Part shown: positions 1 to 6,540 of the stretch, piece after piece
How the letters are laid out: the number at the start of each line of letters is the position of its first letter
Position numbering within the stretch: the first letter of the stretch is position 1
NCBI GenBank assembly: GCA_900549375.1
Contig: URNY01000128.1
Coordinates: 1 to 7,832 of the forward strand
Direction: 5' to 3'
Source of the DNA: an uncultured Bacteroidales bacterium
Lineage (GTDB): Bacteria > Bacteroidota > Bacteroidia > Bacteroidales > Muribaculaceae
Length of the DNA stretch: 7,832 nucleotides
The notes under the pieces: generated by a model
Told to the model about the DNA's origin: nothing
Databases searched by the model: none
What the model saw: only the letters and a program-made list of their open reading frames with translations
Program-made: the position numbers and the translations under genes

Positions 1-51
1 GGCGACACTATACTCTTGATATCCTCCCCGCCCACCGGGAAAATCCGCTGA
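1..51 (+). CDS. possible 3' end of an upstream gene
   Basis: Frame 1 is open from the window edge to a TGA at 49-51 and would encode 16 residues ending in GKIR. Base composition changes from GC-rich to AT-rich almost exactly at this stop, as expected at a gene end. Frame 3 is also open, to a TAA at 72-74, so the frame is not certain. The stretch is too short to assign a product. Confidence 0.3.
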   Translation, partial: GDTILLISSPPTGKIR

Positions 52-102
52 CCCAAAATTTGGAACTTTTTTAAATTAACCATATCCTTAAATTTTGTAA
101 GT
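52..102 (+). promoter_or_regulatory. AT-rich leader of pilin 1 with a dyad and a weak promoter-like pair
   Basis: This 51-base stretch is much richer in A and T than its surroundings. It holds an 11-base dyad, CCAAAATTTGG, at 53-63 (arms CCAAA/TTTGG around a central A). TTTG at 59-62 lies 20 bases before TATCCTTA (83-90), a partial match to the Bacteroides -33/-7 pair TTTG and TAnnTTTG. That pair would leave a leader of only a few bases, so the real promoter may lie upstream. No Shine-Dalgarno sequence is present, which is normal for Bacteroidetes, where A/T-rich leaders promote initiation. A promoter role is inferred. Confidence 0.3.
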
Positions 103-1521
103 ATGAGAAAAAACTTCTATGTCTGGTCAATGGCCGCACTTGTTGTGGCCGGATTGGCATCTTGCTCCAGCAAGGAAGAACCAGTTCCCGAAGAGGTTGA
201 ATATGGCAAACTCGCCTTCTCCATCAACTTCAAGCAGGCAGGAACACGTGCCGAGGGCGACGGAGGCAACTCCTCAGAGGATCCCTGGGGTGGAACAGCA
301 ATCGGTTCGACAACTGTAGACGCAGTTTCCAATGCAGTGCCCATCACAAGTTGGGACAACATCAAGAGCCTTCAGCTTTTCCTCTATGACAATCAGGGCG
401 TTATCCACTTCTCCGACCTGATCGACGCAGCTTCGATCCAGAACAACCTCGCATCGAACCCCACTTCCAACGGATCGGTAACCTACACCTACGGCAACGT
501 GCCCGCAGGATCCTATCGTCTGATGGCAGTGGCAAACGCCAACTCCGCGACTGTTCCCGGCGTCAAGACCACAATCTCCGGCTCCCCCACACCCTGGACA
601 GCCCTCAACGTGGTGAACCGCTTCATCTACAACTGTCACATCACACCTGCCGACACCAACTTTCCCCTCTTCTATCAGAACCAGGTGGCAGCTTCGGGCC
701 AGGTGCGCAACGAGGTGCCTCTGAGCGAGCCTTCCGAGATCTTCCTCGGCCAGGGTTTCGTAAACGGCACCGACCCTGAGGTTTCCGTAGTTTCCGGACA
801 GACAACGGCCGCTACCATCGAACTTACCCGTGAGGTATCCATGATGCGTCTCCGCGTCAACCTCGCAGGTGAGGAGGGCAAGGTAAACAACGCCGACGTC
901 AACCTCAACCCCGACGGAAAAGTTGACTTCAACCGCACGGCATCCATCATGATCGCCACCGTGCCCGACTATATCATCCCGATGGCGAAAGACCGCGAGG
1001 TGAACGGCGAGAAACTCTATGCAGGTACATCCGGTTCATCTTCCGCTTCCTCTATATTCGTGCCCGCTACCGTCAACGGCAACCGCATGTTCTACGAGGC
1101 AAACCCGACAACCGGCTATAAAGAGGGCGGAAAGATCATCGGCATCGAAGGCGACCCCTACAAGGCCACTTCCTGGCGCGACATCATCGTTTACTCCAAC
1201 AACAACCGTCAGCAGCTCACCGGAAGCGCAGCCAACGAGCCTCTCAAACAGAACCGCTATCTGCTCATAATTTCCGCAACAGGTCTTCCCGGCCACGTCA
1301 CCAAAGAGGGTGAGCTCACCGAGGCAAAGACCGTATATTGGTTAGGTTACATCAACCAGGGCTTCGTAAGAAACCAGATCCGCGAGGTCAACATCAAGTT
1401 CCTCGACGGCGGTTCGACTGAACTTCCCGAGCGTCCCGACAACGTCGGTAACCTCACAGTCACCGTATCCGAGCCCAAACCTTGGGACGCAGCCATCATG
1501 GCTTCTGAGATCATTCTCTAA
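103..1521 (+). CDS. type V pilus major subunit, FimA/Mfa1-like lipoprotein (pilin 1)
   Basis: This 472-residue protein is probably the structural pilin of a type V fimbria. Residues 1-21 form a lipoprotein signal peptide with lipobox LASC (Cys21), followed by SSKEE, which resembles a Bacteroidetes surface-export signal. T-R-A at 48-50 fits the Arg-specific site where related prepilins are cut to free the donor-strand groove. A fimbrillin-like body follows, with FLYDNQGVIHF near 93-103, VPAGSYRLMAVANAN near 133-147, and EVSMMRLRVNL near 244-254. The C-terminus has NQIREVNIKF, then DGG, then LTVTV and a tail to 472, as expected of a donor strand. The start at 103 gives the same Cys21 and Arg49 positions as pilin 2. 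It is followed by three hairpins, consistent with an abundant, separately ended message. Family assignment is strong; whether it is the main pilin of the two is inference. Confidence 0.88.
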   Translation: MRKNFYVWSMAALVVAGLASCSSKEEPVPEEVEYGKLAFSINFKQAGTRAEGDGGNSSEDPWGGTAIGSTTVDAVSNAVPITSWDNIKSLQLFLYDNQGVIHFSDLIDAASIQNNLASNPTSNGSVTYTYGNVPAGSYRLMAVANANSATVPGVKTTISGSPTPWTALNVVNRFIYNCHITPADTNFPLFYQNQVAASGQVRNEVPLSEPSEIFLGQGFVNGTDPEVSVVSGQTTAATIELTREVSMMRLRVNLAGEEGKVNNADVNLNPDGKVDFNRTASIMIATVPDYIIPMAKDREVNGEKLYAGTSGSSSASSIFVPATVNGNRMFYEANPTTGYKEGGKIIGIEGDPYKATSWRDIIVYSNNNRQQLTGSAANEPLKQNRYLLIISATGLPGHVTKEGELTEAKTVYWLGYINQGFVRNQIREVNIKFLDGGSTELPERPDNVGNLTVTVSEPKPWDAAIMASEIIL

Positions 1522-1535
1522 AAAAGCGTGAAATC

Positions 1536-1569
1536 GACAGCGCCGGCGACTGAGACCGTCGGGGCTGTC
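1536..1569 (+). other. hairpin 1 downstream of pilin 1
   Basis: Arms 1536-1548 and 1557-1569 pair over 13 positions, with GACAGC at the 5' base and GCTGTC at the 3' base. There is one internal G-G mismatch, one G-U pair and an 8-base loop. No T tract follows, so it is more likely a stability or processing hairpin than a terminator. The pairing is read directly from the sequence; its role is inferred. Confidence 0.6.
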
Positions 1570-1574
1570 AAGGA

Positions 1575-1600
1575 GAAACTGCCGCGAATCCGGCAGTTTC
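1575..1600 (+). other. hairpin 2 downstream of pilin 1, perfect 10-bp stem
   Basis: GAAACTGCCG (1575-1584) and CGGCAGTTTC (1591-1600) are perfect reverse complements around the 6-base loop CGAATC. The stem is followed by CAAGATCC rather than a T run, so it lacks the tail of a classical intrinsic terminator. It may protect the 3' end of the pilin message or mark a processing site. Confidence 0.7.
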
Positions 1601-1616
1601 CAAGATCCATAACCTA

Positions 1617-1658
1617 AAAGGGGGCGGGAAGCCGCTCCGTGGTTCTCCCGCTCCCTTT
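1617..1658 (+). terminator. hairpin 3, likely Rho-independent terminator or attenuator
   Basis: AAAGGGGGCGGGA (1617-1629) pairs with TCCCGCTCCCTTT (1646-1658) to form a 13-bp, very GC-rich stem with one G-U pair and a 16-base loop. The 3' arm ends in TTT and continues with CCCTT, a modest pyrimidine tail. This is the best terminator candidate in the window. Because the same-strand operon continues 35 bases later, partial termination is more plausible than a full stop. Confidence 0.6.
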
Positions 1659-1693
1659 CCCTTCAATCCTAACAACTAAACCTTTCTATTCCT

Positions 1694-2641
1694 ATGACAA
1701 TGCGCAGTCTCGCGAAAATAGCGGCCATCGGCCTGGCGATGCTCGTAACGTTCAGCTCATGCACCTTCGAATATTTCGAAGACGAGATGAACTATAAAGT
1801 CTATGTTCCGGAATTCAAGCAGAAGCTCGTTGAGAACTGCCGTGTGATTCTTTGGAACACGGCCACCGGCGAGAAAGCCGGCGACATCTTCGCCATGTCT
1901 AACCAGACGGAAGACAACGTGCTTGAGCAGGGAATCTTCGCGTTTCGCGTCGGACCCGGAAGCTATCGCGCATGCGTGCTCACCGATGTAGACTCGGTGG
2001 GACATTACGGCACGGAGGACCTTCAGCTCTCCTCCTTCGCCCTCGACCGCAAGGACAATTCAGTGTTCAAGGCACCCCGCTCCATGCTCTTCGACTATAT
2101 CGAGCGAACGCTCATAGCTCAGGGTCAGGAAGTCTGCGACACTGCGAAAGTGGAACTCTATCCCGCCAAGCTCACCGTTCGCTACCGGGGCAATGACGTT
2201 CCTGCCGAGACATGCCGCAAGGCACGCATGAGGCTCACCAACATCGCCACCGAACAGCGCGTGATGCTCGACACGCTTACATCAGGCGTGCGCGACGCCC
2301 ACACCGATTATATCTTCGACAACGTCGAAGCTTATCCGCTGAGCGGAGACGGAGCGAGATTCGAAGTTTCAGGCCTCCTTTTCCCCACAGTGGAAAACGA
2401 GATGCTGAAGCTCCACATCGAATTCAAGGACGCCGCCTCGAGAGTGATAGCCGCCTACGCCTTTTCCCTCTCCACACGCGATTCAAAACCGCTGCGCATA
2501 TTCCACGGCCAACACGTCATCATCGACATCTATAACGAAGGCTTCATGATCACCATCCGCGGATGGGACGACCATATCAATGCCGGAGAAGTCGAGATCG
2601 ACGGCGGCAAGCATAACAAAACCGACGGCATAAAAGACTGA
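1694..2641 (+). CDS. FimB/Mfa2-like fimbrial anchor lipoprotein
   Basis: This 315-residue protein has a lipoprotein signal peptide ending FSSC, with Cys23 as the likely lipid site. An alternative ATG two codons in gives the same signal peptide. Its length and features suggest the FimB/Mfa2 class, whose members anchor the fibre and limit its length: RVILWNTATGE near 50-60, FRVGPGSYRACVLTDVD near 84-100, and a C-terminus with HVIIDIYN and an Arg-Gly-Trp near 289-291. Unlike the pilins it lacks the C-terminal LTVTV-type donor strand, as expected of an anchor. Three matches to the Bacteroides O-glycosylation motif D-(S/T)-(A/I/L/V/M/T) occur at residues 100, 149 and 193. It sits directly after pilin 1, the usual place for FimB/Mfa2. 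The family call is by pattern and position, and the protein is divergent. Confidence 0.68.
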   Translation: MTMRSLAKIAAIGLAMLVTFSSCTFEYFEDEMNYKVYVPEFKQKLVENCRVILWNTATGEKAGDIFAMSNQTEDNVLEQGIFAFRVGPGSYRACVLTDVDSVGHYGTEDLQLSSFALDRKDNSVFKAPRSMLFDYIERTLIAQGQEVCDTAKVELYPAKLTVRYRGNDVPAETCRKARMRLTNIATEQRVMLDTLTSGVRDAHTDYIFDNVEAYPLSGDGARFEVSGLLFPTVENEMLKLHIEFKDAASRVIAAYAFSLSTRDSKPLRIFHGQHVIIDIYNEGFMITIRGWDDHINAGEVEIDGGKHNKTDGIKD

Positions 2642-2652
2642 GACAGGAAACC

Positions 2653-2678
2653 GGAGCTTTCCCCGGAGGGGCGGCTCC
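2653..2678 (+). other. small intercistronic hairpin before the first DUF3575 gene
   Basis: GGAGC (2653-2657) pairs with GCTCC (2674-2678), and inside it CCCC (2661-2664) pairs with GGGG (2668-2671). The two stems are separated by a short asymmetric internal loop. No T tract follows. It lies between the upstream stop and the A-rich run that precedes the ATG at 2704, so it could mark an mRNA processing site or be incidental. Confidence 0.35.
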
Positions 2679-2703
2679 AATGCAACGCAAAAAAAGAAAA
2701 GAA

Positions 2704-3315
2704 ATGAAATCGATTTTCCGATATATGGCCATAGCCGCGCTTGCGGTCGGGACTATGATTCCGGCAGGGGCGCAGATGATCAAGATGAACGGACCGGCAA
2801 CGTTGGCCGGCATCCCCAACATCGGCTACGAGCATGCGTTCACGCCCAAGTTCTCCGTCAGCGCCGACGCCTTCTGGCTCCCCTACCTCACCAAGAAGCA
2901 TGAACAGGTGTTCCGCTCGTTTCAGGCCGCGGCCGAAGCCCGCTATTATTTCAAGGCATCGCTCCGCGAGAACGATTATCTCACCGACGGCTGGTACATC
3001 GGCGCCTATCTGCTCTTCGGCAATTACAACATCGGCCTTTACAGGCACAACGACATGGACCGCAGCTTCCGCCGTCGCGGATGGGGCGGCTCGGCCGGCA
3101 TCAGCGTCGGCTGGAAATATGAATTCAACCGTCATTGGCAGATGGATGTGAACCTCGGTATAGGCTACGCCCATCTGGTCTACGACAAATACAAGCTTGG
3201 CGGCATGTACGCCAATCACCCCCTCAGCCGTTTCAACCATTACAACTGGGTGGGACCCACACGGTTCAGCGTCAGCTTCGGCTATGTGCTCGACACGCAC
3301 TGCCGCAAGAAATGA
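2704..3315 (+). CDS. DUF3575 family protein, fimbria-associated (copy 1)
   Basis: This 203-residue exported protein has a standard signal peptide with predicted cleavage AGA|Q after residue 23 and no lipobox Cys. The mature part is rich in aromatic and alternating residues (YYFK, GWYIGAY, GWKYEFNRHWQMDVNLGIGY near 136-155, RFSVSFGY near 187-194), like an outer-membrane beta-barrel. These features suggest DUF3575, a family of unknown function that often neighbours Bacteroidales fimbrial genes. An in-frame ATG at 2680 lies at the hairpin edge, but ATG 2704 follows an A-rich leader and gives exactly the same length and N-terminus (MKS..RY) as the paralogue at 6541. The pair matches at about 128 of 203 positions without gaps by hand count. 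A role in secretion, assembly or anchoring in the outer membrane is inference. Confidence 0.82.
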   Translation: MKSIFRYMAIAALAVGTMIPAGAQMIKMNGPATLAGIPNIGYEHAFTPKFSVSADAFWLPYLTKKHEQVFRSFQAAAEARYYFKASLRENDYLTDGWYIGAYLLFGNYNIGLYRHNDMDRSFRRRGWGGSAGISVGWKYEFNRHWQMDVNLGIGYAHLVYDKYKLGGMYANHPLSRFNHYNWVGPTRFSVSFGYVLDTHCRKK

Positions 3316-3363
3316 CCCCGATTCCGCAAAAGCCTGAGCTAAAACCGAAAACTGAAAACAATA

Positions 3364-5040
3364 ATGAGAACGCTCTCTAAAACATATATGGCCGCGTGCC
3401 TCGCGTCGCTTCTGCTGCTGGCAGGATGCGCAGGGTCCGAAACTCCGGATCTACCCGCTCCCTCTCCTACGGAGGGGAAAGTAGCGGTTACCATTCCCGT
3501 GGATCTCACGGGAGCGGAGGATCTGACCGTAGAAACGCGTGCCGGAGTAAGCGATACCGACATTCTGACGGCCGACGGACTCTTATTCGACGAAAATGGC
3601 AAATTCCTCGAGGTCCTTCCCGCCGCCATGATTGAGAAAAGCGACGACGGACTGGTTCATATAACACTGCTCTTCGACGCAGTGACAAAACGCAGGACCG
3701 TCCATCTCATCGCCAACAGCCGCGATTTCGCCAGCAACGCCTATCGCGTGGACATCCCGTCGCTCGCCGTGGGCGATCCGGAATCGAAGGTGGGCCAGCT
3801 CAAGACCCTTCCGCTCGCAGATGGCAGCAACACCCAGGACGGCATTCCTCCGTGCATCATGTGGGGGCGCTTTGTGCTCAACAACGGTATAACGGTCAAC
3901 AACACTTTCCCGAGCACCGTCAACCTGCTCCGCTCATGCGCCGGAATCACCATCAAGACGGCTGCCGGCACCCCCGACAACGGTCTTTCCGACTTCGTGC
4001 TCGAGGGCGCGTCTCTCGTCGGCATCCCCACAACAGGATACCTCACGCCGACAGCATCGGTGACCTCCGCTCCTACGGCCACTCCCACGGCGGGACGCCC
4101 CCTGACCACCGACATCGTCACCGACGGCACCCGCTCCATGGTGGAAGGCTCCACACTGAACCTCTACGCCTATGAACGCCAGTGCAGCCAGACGGATTAT
4201 ATGGCAGTGATCATCAAAGGTTCCTACAAAGGGGAATCGGGCTATTACAAACTGATCATCATCAACGGCACAACGCCCTTCAACATAATCCGCAACCACC
4301 GCTACAACATAACGATCACTAAAGTGAACGCACGCGGCTATGCCGACATGGCCACGGCGATTGCCTCCCTTCCCTCCAACGCTCTGAGAGCCTCTTTCCT
4401 GGACCAGAATCCCGACTATAGCTCGGTTACGGCCGACAGCCAGTACAGGATGAGCATGGACTGCAACACCTTTGAGCTCTACGGCAAATACTCCACAACC
4501 GACGACATCGTCCGCCTTCCGATAGCGAAAGTGGAATACACCCGCGGAACGACGCCCACGATCGACTATACAGGCACTCCGGCATGGATTTCCGATGTTC
4601 AGGCCGTTTCGACCGGAAGCAACACATATTCCGTCGTGGCCTCTTTCCACAGCGACGGGCAGCCCCATGAGCTGGATATGAGAGTGAAATGCGACAATCT
4701 CGATCTTCCCCTCAAAGTGAAATGGAAACCCGTCGACGCACACGCCACCGGCACGGGCTGCTACTCCGTGAGCCTGATCAACGCCGGGGAGAAAAACTGG
4801 AGCGTCCGCGTCGTGTCGGGACAGACCAACCCCGCATGGTTCGGACTCAATAATTCCGGAGCCGCCACAGGCGTGACCTCCACAGGGCTGTTCGTGAACC
4901 AGATCGATTCCCGTTTCGATCCGGGCGCATATCTCCATGTCAACTCCGGCTCAACCAATATCGCGCGTCTTCGCAAGACATGCGGCACCTCGTCCGAAGA
5001 ACCGGTATCGGCCAACATAGCCGTAATCAGACATAATTGA
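3364..5040 (+). CDS. large fimbrial lipoprotein, probable minor or tip subunit
   Basis: This 558-residue protein has lipobox LLAGC (Cys22) and a T-R-A at 58-60, in the same relative place as the pilin maturation site. The N-terminal half looks fimbrillin-like: DGLLFDENGKFLEV near 71-84, then HLIANSRDF near 114-122. A Thr/Pro/Ala-rich linker lies at about 227-244. The YYKLIII then RNHRYNITITKV block (294-321) is typical of Bacteroidales fimbrial subunits. Two possible Ig-like or BACON-like segments follow (about 362-455 and 463-558), each with a P-A-W at 406-408 and 490-492. It has no obvious C-terminal donor strand, as expected if it caps the fibre. It lies between the first DUF3575 gene and pilin 2 with gaps of 48 and 47 bases, so it is probably co-transcribed. 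Mfa3-5 or FimC-E-like accessory roles are the alternatives. The subunit call is fairly sure, tip location less so. Confidence 0.65.
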   Translation: MRTLSKTYMAACLASLLLLAGCAGSETPDLPAPSPTEGKVAVTIPVDLTGAEDLTVETRAGVSDTDILTADGLLFDENGKFLEVLPAAMIEKSDDGLVHITLLFDAVTKRRTVHLIANSRDFASNAYRVDIPSLAVGDPESKVGQLKTLPLADGSNTQDGIPPCIMWGRFVLNNGITVNNTFPSTVNLLRSCAGITIKTAAGTPDNGLSDFVLEGASLVGIPTTGYLTPTASVTSAPTATPTAGRPLTTDIVTDGTRSMVEGSTLNLYAYERQCSQTDYMAVIIKGSYKGESGYYKLIIINGTTPFNIIRNHRYNITITKVNARGYADMATAIASLPSNALRASFLDQNPDYSSVTADSQYRMSMDCNTFELYGKYSTTDDIVRLPIAKVEYTRGTTPTIDYTGTPAWISDVQAVSTGSNTYSVVASFHSDGQPHELDMRVKCDNLDLPLKVKWKPVDAHATGTGCYSVSLINAGEKNWSVRVVSGQTNPAWFGLNNSGAATGVTSTGLFVNQIDSRFDPGAYLHVNSGSTNIARLRKTCGTSSEEPVSANIAVIRHN

Positions 5041-5087
5041 CGACAGCAACCGAATTCAAAGGAACAACAATATCCAACCTTCAACGT

Positions 5088-6503
5088 ATGTTCAAGAAAC
5101 TCTGTATATGGACAATGGCGACGCTCGCGGCAATGACGGCCGTGTCATGTTCCGAGGAGGAAACGCCGGAACAGGGCGCCGCCAAGGGGCAGCTCACGTT
5201 CGCCATCAGCTTCAGCAAAATCCAACCGACGAGAGCCGATCTCACCGTCGGGAGCTCCTCGATATCCACCACCCCGGTGTCGCAGACCGTGCCTGAGACA
5301 AACTGGAGCAACATCAGCTATATCCAGATATTCCTTTACGATCATCAGGGCGTGATCCACTTCTCCGATGTTATCGATGTGGACCGCATAGCCTCGAGTC
5401 TGGCCGAGACGGGCGACAACACTCTGAGATACACATATCGTAACGTGCCTGCGGGAACTTATTATCTATCGGCAGTGGCCAACGCCAATTCGGCGCATCA
5501 GACCATCCGCACGGAGCTCAACAATCTGACTGCTACGTGGACGCCTTACAACGTAATTAACCGCTTTATCTACAACTGCCGCATCCGGCCCGCCAACTCG
5601 CAGTTTCCCGACGCATATATCGACGCACTCAAGGATCGCAATATGATGCGCGACGAGCATGCACTGGCAACACCCACCGAACTCTTCCTCGGCCGCGGAA
5701 CGATCGACGGCACCAACCCTTCCATCGACATAGCGGACCGTAAAGAGACAAAAGCGGTGATCGATCTCCAGCGCGAAGTGTCGATGATGCGGCTGCGTAT
5801 CAATCTGGCCGATGCGGCGGATTCCTACAACAACGCCGACCGGAACATGGTTGCCGACGGAAAGGTGGACTTCAACAGCAATTCCGCTCTCATGATAGCC
5901 ACCGTGCCCGACTGCGTGATTCCTATGTGCGAGGAATCCCGATACGTCACAATTTCCAACGGCATCGGCGACGCCACAACATCGGAGACCGTGAAGGTTG
6001 TCGGAGGAACATCCGAGACATGCTCGCAATCATCGATATTCGTGCTCCCGGCTCTTGAGGGCAATCTTATGTTCCACACTTCGAATCCTACTTCGGGATA
6101 TACAGGCGACAAAAAGATCATCGGCATCGACGGCGACCGCTACAACGCCAACGCATGGCGCGACATCATGGTGCTTCCCAACGACAAAGTGCGCCAGCTC
6201 TCCGGAAGCAACCCCAACAACCCGCTGCTCCAGAACCGCTATATGATCATCATATCGGCTCTCGGCCTCCCGGGCCACAAGACCCGCGAAGGTGTGCTCA
6301 CCGAGCCGAAGACCGTATACTGGACAGGCTATATCAACGAAGGCTTCCACCAGAACCAGATCCGCGAGGTGAACATCAACTTCAAAGACGGAGGCTCGCA
6401 GGAGCCGCCGGAACGTTCCGACAACCGCGGCAGCTTTATCATCGAAGTGGCCGATCCGGCCGATTGGTGGACATTCGACAAAGACTGGGTAGTCGAACTC
6501 TAA
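5088..6503 (+). CDS. second type V pilin, FimA/Mfa1-like lipoprotein (pilin 2)
   Basis: This 471-residue paralogue of pilin 1 matches it along its whole length, roughly half identical by eye. It shares FLYDHQGVIHF, NVPAGTYYLSAVANAN, REVSMMRLRINL, ALGLPGHKTREG, KTVYWTGYIN and NQIREVNINF-DGG. The signal peptide ends VSC (Cys21), followed by SEEE, and T-R-A lies at 48-50, the same positions as in pilin 1. The C-terminal IIEV and Trp-rich tail fit a donor strand. A TTG at 5037 overlaps the previous stop and is in frame, but the ATG at 5088 aligns exactly with pilin 1 and gives a normal signal peptide. Compared with pilin 1 it has three extra cysteines, at 276, 281 and 312. No terminator follows and the next gene begins 37 bases on. 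It could be an alternative major pilin or a minor shaft subunit. Confidence 0.87.
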   Translation: MFKKLCIWTMATLAAMTAVSCSEEETPEQGAAKGQLTFAISFSKIQPTRADLTVGSSSISTTPVSQTVPETNWSNISYIQIFLYDHQGVIHFSDVIDVDRIASSLAETGDNTLRYTYRNVPAGTYYLSAVANANSAHQTIRTELNNLTATWTPYNVINRFIYNCRIRPANSQFPDAYIDALKDRNMMRDEHALATPTELFLGRGTIDGTNPSIDIADRKETKAVIDLQREVSMMRLRINLADAADSYNNADRNMVADGKVDFNSNSALMIATVPDCVIPMCEESRYVTISNGIGDATTSETVKVVGGTSETCSQSSIFVLPALEGNLMFHTSNPTSGYTGDKKIIGIDGDRYNANAWRDIMVLPNDKVRQLSGSNPNNPLLQNRYMIIISALGLPGHKTREGVLTEPKTVYWTGYINEGFHQNQIREVNINFKDGGSQEPPERSDNRGSFIIEVADPADWWTFDKDWVVEL

Positions 6504-6540
6504 CAAGCCCTAAGGACCTTTCAAACAGATTGTTAAGAAT

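Larger units (their letters stand above)
1522..1693 (+). other. intergenic region with three consecutive hairpins
   Basis: This 172-base gap is by far the longest in the locus and no gene is apparent in it. It holds three back-to-back inverted repeats at 1536-1569, 1575-1600 and 1617-1658, listed separately. After them comes a pyrimidine-rich leader of about 35 bases before the ATG at 1694. No convincing TAnnTTTG promoter element is visible between the last hairpin and that ATG, so downstream expression may depend on read-through from pilin 1. Confidence 0.7.

Noticed and set aside
1..102. Invertible promoter (phase-variable switch) ahead of pilin 1
   Set aside because: AAAATTT (55-61) and AAATTTT (90-96) are inverted, but they are short A/T runs expected by chance. 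No longer inverted repeats or recombinase gene are visible in the window.
2680..2703. Upstream ATG for DUF3575 copy 1
   Set aside because: It adds a charged MQRKKRKE extension absent from the paralogue, and ATG 2704 gives identical protein lengths.
2770..2792. 23-base identity shared with 6607-6629, considered as a recombination or attachment repeat
   Set aside because: It lies at the same codons of the two DUF3575 paralogues and encodes the strictly conserved residues after the signal peptide, so protein-level conservation explains it.
2530..3300. 256-codon minus-strand open frame across the anchor/DUF3575 junction
   Set aside because: It is antisense to two well-supported genes, one of which has a close paralogue at the same length. 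Similar minus-strand shadows occur under the second copy.
3934..4938. 334-codon open frame on the minus strand inside the large lipoprotein gene
   Set aside because: Its translation is rich in His, Cys, Val and Gly with no signal or motif, as expected for an antisense shadow of a gene with GC-biased third positions.
5037..5087. TTG start upstream of pilin 2 overlapping the previous stop
   Set aside because: It would put a polar 17-residue extension before a normal signal peptide. ATG 5088 places Cys21 and Arg49 exactly as in pilin 1.
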